The notes beneath the pieces were generated by a model that ran no database searches, had not been told where the DNA came from, and was given only the letters and a program-made list of their open reading frames with translations. 21,337 bases of DNA, taken from a virus. The stretch is from positions 1 to 21,337 of IMG/VR virus record IMGVR_UViG_3300023184_000589; one strand, 5' to 3'. The first letter of the stretch is position 1. Each line of letters starts with the position of its first letter. This document shows positions 1 through 6,520 of this stretch, one piece after another. The translations under genes and the position numbers were made by a program.

Positions 1-418
1 CACTAGTTCCTGATGTACCGCTAGTTCCTGCTGATCCTGAAGTTCCTGCTGATCCTGAAGTACCTGATGTACCACTAGTTCCTGAAGTACCTGCTGATCC
101 TGAAGTACCTGCTGATCCTGAAGTACCACTAGTTCCTGATGTACCGCTAGTTCCTGCTGATCCTGAAGTTCCTGCTGATCCTGATGTGCCTGATGTACCT
201 GATGTACCTGATGTACCACTAGTTCCTGCTGATCCTGATGTACCTGATGTACCTGATGTACCACTAGTTCCTGCTGATCCTGATGTGCCTGATGTACCTG
301 ATGTACCCGATGTACCTGATGTACCACTAGTTCCTGCTGATCCTGAAGTTCCTGCTGATCCTGATGTTCCAGCAGATCCTGACGATCCTGATATCCCGCT
401 AGTTCCTGATGATCCTGG
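1..418 (-). repeat. 9-bp-period repeat encoding Gly-Thr/Ser-Ser/Ala units
   Basis: On the coding strand this stretch is built almost wholly from 9-base units such as GGATCAGCA, GGTACATCA and GGAACTAGT/GGAACTTCA, arranged in larger near-identical blocks. Each unit encodes Gly-X-Y. Near-identity at DNA level, beyond what the protein needs, points to recent expansion by slippage or unequal recombination. The array reaches the window edge, so its full length is unknown. Confidence 0.9.
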
Positions 419-1066
419 TACACCGGTACCCATAGTTTCTATAACTGTTAGGTGAGCATAGTCTTGTGCATCTACAGTAACTCCAGCAGGTATTCTTATT
501 TGAATAGTATGAGAGCCAGCTGATAGATTCTCCACGTTAAATAAGCAAGGTATTGTGGCATGAACATTTACCGAGTTAAAGAAAAACGTTGTTGATGCAA
601 CAGTTACACTGTCTACAACTAGATCAAATTGTTTTGAGCCTAAACTCGAAGGAACATATGCAGAAAAGCTAAGGTTAAACATTAATGTACTACCAGCAAC
701 AGATGTATATGAAGTTGTCCATTCAGTTACTATAGTAGAACCTGATCTCGTAGTAGCCGGAACATTATCTAATAGTTGTATTATATTAAGATAGCCTCCT
801 GATGCTCCAGAAGAACCGCTAGATCCTGATGTTCCTGAAGATCCATTAGAGCCGCTAGTTCCTGAAGATCCCGTTGCACCGCTTGTACCTGAAGATCCAG
901 TTTTTCCTGCGGATCCGGAGGATCCAGAGGATCCAGATGCTCCCTGTGCTCCAGCACTTCCCCCAACAGAAACCTCCTGCCACTGATATCCATTCCAGAC
1001 ATATAATGTACCTGGATCGCCAATAAACGATTGACCTATCTTGGGATTTAATGGATATTTAGCCAT
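1..1066 (-). CDS. Tail fibre protein with Gly-X-Y repeats (3' end outside window)
   Basis: The reading frame opens at the ATG ending at 1066 and stays open to the window edge, giving 355 visible residues without a stop. Residues 1-33 have the NPKIGQ...YVWNGYQWQ pattern common at phage fibre N-termini. Residues about 36-91 are a first Gly-X-Y tract rich in Ser, Thr and Ala. Residues about 92-211 form a beta-rich domain that could be a jelly-roll-like trimeric fibre domain. From about 213 a second, very regular Gly-X-Y tract (GTS, GSA units) continues past the edge. Pro is nearly absent from the repeats, so this is not classical vertebrate-type collagen, but the period-3 glycine suggests a triple-helical or extended trimeric rod. 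The likely role is host recognition at the tail tip, inferred from composition and from the other fibre genes at the opposite end of the window. The receptor-binding end is not visible. Confidence 0.8.
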   Translation of the reverse strand, partial: MAKYPLNPKIGQSFIGDPGTLYVWNGYQWQEVSVGGSAGAQGASGSSGSSGSAGKTGSSGTSGATGSSGTSGSNGSSGTSGSSGSSGASGGYLNIIQLLDNVPATTRSGSTIVTEWTTSYTSVAGSTLMFNLSFSAYVPSSLGSKQFDLVVDSVTVASTTFFFNSVNVHATIPCLFNVENLSAGSHTIQIRIPAGVTVDAQDYAHLTVIETMGTGVPGSSGTSGISGSSGSAGTSGSAGTSGSAGTSGTSGTSGTSGTSGTSGSAGTSGTSGTSGTSGSAGTSGTSGTSGTSGTSGSAGTSGSAGTSGTSGTSGTSGSAGTSGSAGTSGTSGTSGTSGSAGTSGSAGTSGTSGTS

Positions 1067-1074
1067 TGATAATT

Positions 1075-1103
1075 AAAAAATGATATTATTTTTTATTATC
1101 ATT
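1075..1103 (-). terminator. Weak AT-rich hairpin and T-run after the DUF3008 gene
   Basis: AATGATA (1079-1085) and TATCATT (1097-1103) can pair as a 7-bp stem with an A/T-rich loop, and on the minus strand a run of six T follows. The stem overlaps the end of the DUF3008 gene and lies just upstream of the fibre start. The stem is weak, so this may only attenuate transcription. Confidence 0.3.
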
Positions 1104-1496
1104 AATCCAGTCTCTGTAATCTTTAAGATTTTCTAGATTCTTTTTTCCTTTCTTAGTTTGCTTAGATTCAGGATCAAGAAAAGGAACTACTTTACCTGGT
1201 CCTTTCGGATGGAAAGAAGGAATTTTATCCGAGCCAATAGGTTCTAAGCTAACTGCAATCTCTCCGGTAATACCTTCATTCACATCTTCATCAACATGAT
1301 GTGGTAGATTCTTGTGTTTTGTAGAAGCATATTTTTCAAGTTCCTTCTTAGTCATACTATCTGCAAGATTCATGATGGCTTTCTTGTATTTTGGATTGAG
1401 ATCAGAAGGCTTCATTGCTCCAACCTTTATTGCATAGGCCTGGGCCATTAATCGTTGTTGTGATGTACTAACTGATTTTTCGTTAATATTTTTCAT
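1086..1496 (-). CDS. DUF3008-like small protein
   Basis: A 136-residue protein whose residues about 13-66 carry the pattern QQRLMAQAYAIKVG...K..I..LADSMTKKEL.KYASTKHKNLP. This matches my recollection of the DUF3008 family, small proteins common in phages and bacteria that have a conserved QQRxMG/AxAY start and a TKHKGLP end. The function of the family is unknown. The rest (about 67-136) is charged and ends in Lys-rich sequence with no recognised motif. The leader is A/T-rich with no Shine-Dalgarno, and a candidate promoter motif lies 33 bases upstream of the ATG. The gene is separated from its upstream neighbour by a good intrinsic terminator, so it is probably transcribed on its own or with the fibre gene behind it. 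Confidence 0.7.
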   Translation of the reverse strand: MKNINEKSVSTSQQRLMAQAYAIKVGAMKPSDLNPKYKKAIMNLADSMTKKELEKYASTKHKNLPHHVDEDVNEGITGEIAVSLEPIGSDKIPSFHPKGPGKVVPFLDPESKQTKKGKKNLENLKDYRDWINDNKK

Positions 1497-1529
1497 AAAA
1501 ATTATGTAATTTTTTTATATATTATATAT

Positions 1530-1537
1530 TATATATC
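1530..1537 (-). promoter_or_regulatory. Candidate promoter element GATATATA before the DUF3008 gene
   Basis: GATATATA on the minus strand lies just after the terminator of the preceding gene and 33 bases before the DUF3008 start. The same 8-mer occurs at four other gene junctions here. It is followed by further TATATAAT-like repeats, so the exact element is ambiguous. Confidence 0.4.
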
Positions 1538-1540
1538 CAC

Positions 1541-1571
1541 AAAAAAAGGACTTATAAATATAAGTCCTTTT
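1541..1571 (-). terminator. Intrinsic terminator
   Basis: AAAAGGACTTATA (1544-1556) is a perfect inverted repeat of 1559-1571. On the minus strand the stem is followed by seven T (1547-1541). The right arm overlaps the last codons of the 79-residue gene, which ends at 1552. Because the arm also begins with a T-run on the plus strand, it could work in both directions, but no plus-strand gene needs it. Confidence 0.7.
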
Positions 1572-1791
1572 GTTTCTTGTCCCATTCACTTTGTGTTATG
1601 GGATTAGAGGATAAATCCCAATTCTTATCTGGATTGATAATTTTCTTTTTAGATTTGTACCAGTCATTGAAGGTCCAAATAAATCGATTATATCCTTTGC
1701 CGACTAAGGCAAATCCAGTATCTCCCGGTTGAATAGCCATTGGCGATTGAGGGGGAGCATAAAATTTTGTTTCTGAATTACTCTTTGACAT
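1552..1791 (-). CDS. Small protein, paralogue of its upstream neighbour
   Basis: A 79-residue protein of unknown function. Its N-terminal half matches the gene just upstream (1778-1963): both have MSK..N.ET..Y.PP, then IQ.GD.G.ALV.K, then F.DW.K. This copy has an extra C-terminal tail of about 25 residues. The ATG overlaps the upstream gene by 14 bases, indicating translational coupling. I recognise no catalytic motif. The PGDTGFALVGKGYNRFIWTF stretch looks like a small beta-barrel pattern, but that is only an impression. The gene ends inside a strong terminator hairpin. Confidence 0.7.
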   Translation of the reverse strand: MSKSNSETKFYAPPQSPMAIQPGDTGFALVGKGYNRFIWTFNDWYKSKKKIINPDKNWDLSSNPITQSEWDKKQKDLYL

Positions 1792-1963
1792 TTCCTTTAT
1801 TCTCTTTTTTTGTCCAATCTGAAAAATTCATGATTGTGTCTTCCTCAAAAGTTTTATCAAAAGCTTTTTTAACTAGAGCATAGCCTTTATCACCTTTTTG
1901 GATTTTCTTAATGGTTTTTGGCGGTGTATAAGAACTTGTTTCTGGATTTTTTGTTTTTGACAT
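1778..1963 (-). CDS. Small protein, paralogue of its downstream neighbour
   Basis: A 61-residue unknown protein that shares the order MSK / NPET / YTPP / IQKGDKGYALVKK / F.DW.KK with the 79-residue protein that follows it. The two are best explained by tandem duplication and divergence. The start lies two bases before the stop of the 69-residue gene upstream, and its own end overlaps the next start by 14 bases, so all three are probably translated from one message. It is rich in Lys and small polar residues and has no signal peptide or membrane segment. Confidence 0.65.
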   Translation of the reverse strand: MSKTKNPETSSYTPPKTIKKIQKGDKGYALVKKAFDKTFEEDTIMNFSDWTKKENKGNVKE

Positions 1964-1965
1964 TT

Positions 1966-2175
1966 TTAGTTGCCTACGACAGCCTCTATTTTTGATTTTG
2001 TGATTTGGGTTGTCTCAAATCCTCCGACTGAACCATCTAAGTATTCAGCCATTTTAGTTTCAACGTCCAGAACAGATTCACCAGATACTAAAAATTCTGC
2101 TTTTTTGTAAACAGGATCTCCGTTCTTGTTAACCTCTCCAGATTCGAAACTAGTTTTAACTACGTAATAGCTCAT
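1966..2175 (-). CDS. Small protein resembling the DUF4494 type
   Basis: A 69-residue protein with the order Y-x-V-K-x-S-F-E ... G-x-x-x-Y-K-K-A-E-F-L-V-S-G-E-S-V-x-x-V-E-x-K ... TTQITKSKIEAVV. The layout (beta strand, charged turn, strand ending in LV, helix with conserved Glu, final strand with I-x-K-S-K) resembles what I remember of DUF4494, a small family found mainly in Bacteroidota and their phages. This comes from pattern memory, not a search, so it is tentative. It is the second gene of a run of small genes behind the Hc1-like gene, and its ATG is preceded by an A-rich stretch. Confidence 0.55.
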   Translation of the reverse strand: MSYYVVKTSFESGEVNKNGDPVYKKAEFLVSGESVLDVETKMAEYLDGSVGGFETTQITKSKIEAVVGN

Positions 2176-2199
2176 TGTATTTTTGTTTTAATGGGTTAA

Positions 2200-2379
2200 T
2201 TAAGATTTTTGTTTTTTAAACTCCTGCACTTCTAATCTAAGTTCTTGTGCAAGCTTTTTTAACCCCTGCATAGCTTTTCTTATTCTGCTACCAGCTGCTG
2301 CGTTACCTTTGTCGAAGAATTTTTCAGCGTCTCCTTGAGTGCTTTCGATTAAAGCTTTAATTTGTTCGAATTTTTCCAT
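2200..2379 (-). CDS. Hc1-like (bacteroidal histone H1-like) DNA-binding protein
   Basis: Reading from the ATG ending at 2379 gives 59 residues: MEKFEQIKALIESTQGDAEK, then FFDKGNAAAGSRIRKAMQGL, then KKLAQELRLEVQEFKKQKS. The pattern of a helical Ile/Leu start, D.EKF..KGN.AAG.R.RKAMQ.LKKLAQE.R.EVQE matches the Hc1-like histone H1 family as I know it from Bacteroidota chromosomes, where these small basic helical proteins bind DNA. Its presence in a phage strongly suggests the host phylum and a host origin. Possible roles are condensing phage DNA, acting on host chromatin, or mimicking a host regulator; none is shown by the sequence. An exact TATAAATA lies 23 bases upstream on the same strand. Confidence 0.85.
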   Translation of the reverse strand: MEKFEQIKALIESTQGDAEKFFDKGNAAAGSRIRKAMQGLKKLAQELRLEVQEFKKQKS

Positions 2380-2401
2380 GATTTAATTTTTTAATTGTTA
2401 C

Positions 2402-2409
2402 TATTTATA
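2402..2409 (-). promoter_or_regulatory. Possible T4-type late promoter TATAAATA before the Hc1-like gene
   Basis: TATAAATA, the T4 late promoter consensus, occurs on the minus strand in the 55-base gap between the 187-residue gene and the Hc1-like gene, ending 23 bases before the ATG. Position and orientation fit. However, the same 8-mer also occurs by chance inside two coding regions (15155-15162 and near 21134), so the match alone is not decisive. Confidence 0.4.
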
Positions 2410-2434
2410 CTTGTTTATTACTGATTGTTTCATC

Positions 2435-2998
2435 TTATCTGCTAATTAGAACAGATTTTTTTGTTGATCCTTGTTGAACAGACCAATTTGTTCCTATATA
2501 AGAAATAATAATTGACTTCATAAACTCAATATATTCTCCCTTACCGTCGAATTCTAGATTGTCCTGAATTTCATCATATATTCTATTGATCTTAGGATTT
2601 GTTTCCAGATAGCTGCTTAAACATTTTGATGCGTATTCCATTATTCGCGAAATCTCATTTCCCCCTGCCTTGAATTTCATAGTGTTAGGCTGCGGGACTT
2701 CCTCTTTCTCTACTGCTATGTCTTCTATTAATTCATGGGAAATCTCATTCAATGTAAGTACACAGTATGAATTTTTAGGTCCATCGATAACTTCATTATT
2801 AGAGTATTTACCAATTATAAAATGGAATCCTTTTTCTTTCCCCCCTTTTTCATCTTCTATATTAAAGAAGTAGTTATAAAGATCCCCGTTTTTTACCAAT
2901 AGGAATGGGGAAGTTCCAAATCCATCCGATTCATGAATTGCTTTTGAATCCATGTCATTTATTTTAAATTGTTCGAATGTAGATATTATTCTTCTCAT
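2435..2998 (-). CDS. Unknown protein with a capsid-targeting-like N-terminus
   Basis: A 187-residue protein with no recognised domain. Its start, MRRIISTFEQFKINDMDSKA followed by IHE-S, resembles a T4 capsid-targeting peptide: a short amphipathic aromatic segment (STFEQF) followed by an I-x-E site, where cleavage would fall after Glu23. The body alternates beta-rich segments (residues about 29-64) with a helical C-terminal part (about 110-175). The ATG overlaps the TGA of the ligase-fusion gene (ATGA), so translation is coupled and this is the last gene of a four-gene operon. The leader-peptide pattern recurs in two other genes of the same operon. Function is unknown; an internal virion protein delivered to the host is a reasonable inference. 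Confidence 0.75.
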   Translation of the reverse strand: MRRIISTFEQFKINDMDSKAIHESDGFGTSPFLLVKNGDLYNYFFNIEDEKGGKEKGFHFIIGKYSNNEVIDGPKNSYCVLTLNEISHELIEDIAVEKEEVPQPNTMKFKAGGNEISRIMEYASKCLSSYLETNPKINRIYDEIQDNLEFDGKGEYIEFMKSIIISYIGTNWSVQQGSTKKSVLISR

Positions 2999-5022
2999 TT
3001 TGTAATTTTATTTTTCTGTATTTTTTTTAAAGATTTGATTTCAAGATCTGCAATTTTGCTTTCTGATATGAGCTCTTCGGATTCTTTTATTCCCTTTCCG
3101 TTAATTGAAGAAAGTAAACTATTGTAGAATGAAGAAACCCCCGGTGGAACTAATTTTTTGAATTCTAAAAAGTTCTCTTCTTCTATTGCTTTTCTAACTT
3201 CGGTTCCTGATTTAGATCTAGGTGTTTCTACCACCTCTATTTCTTTAGGGAAATCCCCGCCAGCTTTTTTAAGGTAATCCGCTTGTTTTTTATAGTCCTC
3301 TATCCTATCATCTCCTGCCCCAATTAGATTAACTTTATATCCCATTTCTTTAGCTATTCCGTATATCACGCCTAAAAGACCTTTTTTTGCAGTGAAATAT
3401 CCAGTAATCAAACTCGGATTATCTTTAACTACAGATTCCATATATTTTGAAACAAGATCTTCAGCGAAGGGTGATTTTCCAGATTTGTTATGTCCAGGAT
3501 GTACCACAGCAACTATACTCGGTAAATCGTTCTTCTCCTTAAGGAATTTTGCCATTTTTAAATGACCGTTATGGAAAGGCTGGAATCTGCCAACCAATAA
3601 ATTAACTTCCTTAAGCTCCGGTGCTTTCTCTTCCTCAACAACATTAGGCTTTTGTATATCTTTCTTAGATGTATCAATTGTTTCTAATGTTGAAATGAAT
3701 TCATTATATGAATAGAAGTGATCGTCGTCCTTAGATGCCTCTTCAGATTCACTAGTTACGTAATCCACCTTTTTTGGTTTTAAATTATTTCTTTTAAAGT
3801 CCAAGAATGAAGGCATTTCAGATTCCATCACAGCAGGTTTAGTATCTTTAATGCCTACCTTTTTCTCTATCGAAGACACTACAGAATTAAATTGATCTAT
3901 TATGCCGGGTGTTATTATTCCACCAGCTCTTTTTTTAATTTTTCGGAAAGAATTAAGAATAAGTTTAAATAGTGATTCAAAAGATTCATCTTCATCTAAG
4001 TACTTTAATACTCTTCTGTCGGTTACAAGATTTTTATTTAATCTAAAATCATCTTTCTTTAAATACTCTGGCTCTTGAAAATCCGCTCCTTCATATTTGT
4101 ACGCGTACTCATCAAGGAATTTAGAGAAAACGTCAGAGATAAAAGAAATATATCTTTCGTCTTCAGTAGAACCATTAACTTCAAAAGTATCTACTCCATT
4201 TTCTAGTATGAAATTCATCACATCTAATATGGTGATACCTAAAAAATCGCTAGGTTTTTCTTCTGTTCTTTTCTTAGCTTTAGATTTAGCAAGCTCTGTG
4301 AAAACCGGATCTACCATCTTAGATAATATAGGTTCCTGTTCTTCCTCCTCTTCACCGAATCTAAAAACTATCCCTTCTATTGGTTTTTGGAGATCAGCAT
4401 TTAGTGCTGTTTTTTTCAATTCTGGATTAAGTACACCAATAATAAAAGCAACAAAGCTTCTGGTTTTATACTCAGTTACAAGATCTTCAAAGGGGGTTCT
4501 TAAAAAATCTAATATCTTATCCTTCTGTTCTTTCCCTAAATATCCCTGAAAAATAATAGGAGGTCTTTCAACACCTAATAAATCAGCCCAATTATCTAGA
4601 TCGTTCTTTCCTTGTATTGTTCCTTTTGGCTTACCTAATTGATCTTTTTTATGAACATAAGAAAGAATTAAATTATTCTTAGGAACTTCATCATAAACAA
4701 TCTCTACTGGAGCACTGTTTGCAAAGTACTCTAATCCAAATCTCCATCCTCTAGGGATTTCTTTAATTATATGGGGAGGTAAAGACTCTATGTATTGAAT
4801 AGGTTTTTCGTAGTACTTCATTAAAGTCCTATCGACCAAAGTTATCGGATTTCTTTGATCCCTTTTGTAAAAATTGAATTTTCCCGTTTCTATATCCCTT
4901 TCGAACATAAAAGCAGACCCGTCCATTTTCTCATTAACGGTGACATAAGTATTGAAAAGGTTATCAACAAAATCCTTTCCTTTCTTATTATAGAGATCAT
5001 ATAAATGACTAATTCCTGCCAT
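2995..5022 (-). CDS. Fusion of ATP-dependent polynucleotide ligase domain and HIGH-motif nucleotidylyltransferase
   Basis: A 675-residue protein with two catalytic modules. Residues about 25-250 carry ligase/covalent nucleotidyltransferase motifs: motif I EKMDGS with Lys32 as the likely AMP-accepting lysine, a motif III-like FGLEYF around Glu98, motif IV EGIVF around Glu216, and a motif V-like SKMVDP with Lys235. Residues about 251-470 are a helical, acidic linker. Residues about 473-640 are a nucleotidylyltransferase of the HIGH superfamily: LLVGRFQPFHNGHLKM (H484-x-x-H487), then GAGDDR, then SKSGTEVRKAI, the ISSTxxR-like motif. Relatives of the second module include NMN adenylyltransferases and cytidylyltransferases; the substrate cannot be read from sequence. 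The ligase half may be an RNA ligase, because phages of this type often encode them. The gene follows the Pol-beta-type nucleotidyltransferase by 10 bases. Together these suggest nucleic-acid end repair or modification, or NAD metabolism. Confidence 0.8.
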   Translation of the reverse strand: MAGISHLYDLYNKKGKDFVDNLFNTYVTVNEKMDGSAFMFERDIETGKFNFYKRDQRNPITLVDRTLMKYYEKPIQYIESLPPHIIKEIPRGWRFGLEYFANSAPVEIVYDEVPKNNLILSYVHKKDQLGKPKGTIQGKNDLDNWADLLGVERPPIIFQGYLGKEQKDKILDFLRTPFEDLVTEYKTRSFVAFIIGVLNPELKKTALNADLQKPIEGIVFRFGEEEEEQEPILSKMVDPVFTELAKSKAKKRTEEKPSDFLGITILDVMNFILENGVDTFEVNGSTEDERYISFISDVFSKFLDEYAYKYEGADFQEPEYLKKDDFRLNKNLVTDRRVLKYLDEDESFESLFKLILNSFRKIKKRAGGIITPGIIDQFNSVVSSIEKKVGIKDTKPAVMESEMPSFLDFKRNNLKPKKVDYVTSESEEASKDDDHFYSYNEFISTLETIDTSKKDIQKPNVVEEEKAPELKEVNLLVGRFQPFHNGHLKMAKFLKEKNDLPSIVAVVHPGHNKSGKSPFAEDLVSKYMESVVKDNPSLITGYFTAKKGLLGVIYGIAKEMGYKVNLIGAGDDRIEDYKKQADYLKKAGGDFPKEIEVVETPRSKSGTEVRKAIEEENFLEFKKLVPPGVSSFYNSLLSSINGKGIKESEELISESKIADLEIKSLKKIQKNKITK

Positions 5023-5032
5023 GTTTTAAATT

Positions 5033-5965
5033 TTAACCAATTGTATTTATTTCTGATGGTATTTCTAGTCCAGCTCTTTCAAGATATTCCAAAAATCTTT
5101 GCTTTATTTCAGGCAACCTTTCACGGAGATCAAACTTTGGATCCCCGATTATCTTTAATAGCGCTTCAAATGTTTTAACATCATCTGGTTTATAACCAGG
5201 ACCTAAAGCAAAGTTTATAAATTCCTGTGGATCTCTAGTTACAAATCTTTCACTTCCTTCTAATTTCTTAGAGTGTTTCAATCTGGGTATTCTTGTTCCT
5301 TTATATGACTTGGTGTGCCAGTATAAACCATCGCTAAGAATCAATACAGGAGCATTATAATCCATTATTTCTCCAGCTTCATCTGTATCTATTACTTCTT
5401 TTCTAGCGGACAGTATAGCTGATAAAAGCCAATTTCTGTGTGCTGACTTATATTTGCTCTCGTCTGCTTTATAGTTAGGCGAATAGTAAATAAAATCTGC
5501 CCATTCCATACTGGAAAGAGGTATAAGATCCAATTGGACTATTCCTTTTTGCTGATCCCCTTCTATGGGCCACCCTAAGCTAACTATGTTAAGTCCTTTG
5601 AGATAATTTATTTCGGGTTCGAATCCAAGAGCACCTGCTAATCCAACTCTTAATATAGAATTAACTGCTGCAGAGCATTCCTTAGGACTTATACCATGTT
5701 GGGTGGCAAACAAATTAGAATCATATCCAAGATCAAGATCACCTGATGTATCGTCCATGTTTTTTTTCTTTCCGATACTACCTATTATAATATATTCTTC
5801 ACCATACTTATCCTGGTCTATGCCAAGAATAGGAAAAAGAAGTTCTTTAATGCTGGCTAGGGTTTTTGGAAATTCATCCTCACGAATTCTCCTTGAGGTC
5901 TTTATGGCTGCGCCACCCTCAAATAATTTAAAAAATCCAGAGAAATTTAAAATCCTATCTGTCAT
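5033..5965 (-). CDS. Pol-beta-superfamily nucleotidyltransferase with capsid-targeting-like leader
   Basis: A 310-residue protein with the signature of the Pol-beta nucleotidyltransferase superfamily: GSIG at residues 62-65, then SGDLDLGYD with the paired aspartates D76 and D78, and a third acidic strand VQLDLIPL with D146. All three metal ligands are present, so it is probably active. Residues about 170-310 are mostly helical and could bind the acceptor substrate. The family includes tRNA CCA-adding enzymes, poly(A) polymerases, antibiotic nucleotidyltransferases and toxin-like MNT proteins; I cannot choose among these. The N-terminus, RILNFSGFFKLFE followed by GG, looks like a T4-type capsid-targeting peptide with an L-F-E cleavage site after Glu16. 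The ATG shares one base with the upstream TAA (TAATG), so it is translationally coupled to the 179-residue gene. Confidence 0.8.
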   Translation of the reverse strand: MTDRILNFSGFFKLFEGGAAIKTSRRIREDEFPKTLASIKELLFPILGIDQDKYGEEYIIIGSIGKKKNMDDTSGDLDLGYDSNLFATQHGISPKECSAAVNSILRVGLAGALGFEPEINYLKGLNIVSLGWPIEGDQQKGIVQLDLIPLSSMEWADFIYYSPNYKADESKYKSAHRNWLLSAILSARKEVIDTDEAGEIMDYNAPVLILSDGLYWHTKSYKGTRIPRLKHSKKLEGSERFVTRDPQEFINFALGPGYKPDDVKTFEALLKIIGDPKFDLRERLPEIKQRFLEYLERAGLEIPSEINTIG

Positions 5966-6504
5966 TACTTCTTGTTAATTTTATCATAATATCTTCCCAT
6001 AGCACCAGTTAGATAGCTGCTATATTGTTTCTCGTCATCATTTTTAGGATGAAGCGGTTCGTAGTTTTTACCAAAATATTTTTTACCCTTAAGTGCCCCT
6101 GATTTATAGAAATCCTCTGCATCCTTCTCTGTGACGTTCTTATCCCCTATTTTTTCTTTCTCCCAGTCATCTAGGACATTCTTCTTTTTGGACTTAAGTT
6201 CATCTTTAGACATTTTAGAATAGCTATCTTTAGAATCGCCTTTAAAAAAAAAGTCCGCAATAGCAGCTCCCGAACTAGCTATCAACCTACCAAACAAAGG
6301 CAAAATCGAATTAATTCTGTTTATCGTAGCCTTACCTCCGTCTCCTCCTACAGGATCTGAATCAGCTCTAAGCTTATCGTACTCATACTCCATATTTCCG
6401 TCCACCTTTCTAAGCCATCTGCTTAGTTTGGTGTTTCCCTTGTAATAATCGGTTTCGCTTTCAACTAAAGATTCGGTAAAACTATCAAATTTCTGTATCC
6501 TCAT
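5965..6504 (-). CDS. Probable internal virion protein with capsid-targeting-like leader and hydrophobic segment
   Basis: A 179-residue unknown protein. Its start, MRIQKFDSFTESLVE followed by SE, is the best match in the window to the T4 capsid-targeting sequence (compare MKTYQEFIAE of T4 internal protein III). Cleavage after L-V-E would fall at Glu15. The remaining protein is highly charged and Lys-rich, but has one hydrophobic, Ala/Gly-rich stretch at residues about 66-90 (INSILPLFGRLIASSGAAIADFFF) that could be a membrane-active helix. It is the first gene of the operon and has a candidate promoter motif 17 bases upstream. An internal, injected protein is the most economical reading, but nothing shows an enzymatic role. 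Confidence 0.75.
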   Translation of the reverse strand: MRIQKFDSFTESLVESETDYYKGNTKLSRWLRKVDGNMEYEYDKLRADSDPVGGDGGKATINRINSILPLFGRLIASSGAAIADFFFKGDSKDSYSKMSKDELKSKKKNVLDDWEKEKIGDKNVTEKDAEDFYKSGALKGKKYFGKNYEPLHPKNDDEKQYSSYLTGAMGRYYDKINKK

Positions 6505-6520
6505 TTGTGGAATTTTTTTT

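Noticed and set aside
1-418. CRISPR-like array
   Set aside because: The units are 9 bases, contiguous and in frame with a fibre protein; there are no unique spacers.
186-455. Plus-strand frame encoding repeated Val-Pro-Asp units
   Set aside because: It is the antisense of the Gly-X-Y repeat of the fibre gene; the period-9 DNA keeps all frames open. The minus-strand frame has a real start and sensible domains.
781-1023. Minus-strand 80-residue frame inside the fibre gene
   Set aside because: It is an alternate frame of the N-terminal fibre region, kept open by repetitive DNA; its sequence has no domain-like pattern.
4097-4549. 150-residue plus-strand frame opposite the ligase fusion
   Set aside because: It is a Ser-rich antisense shadow of a gene with clear catalytic motifs.
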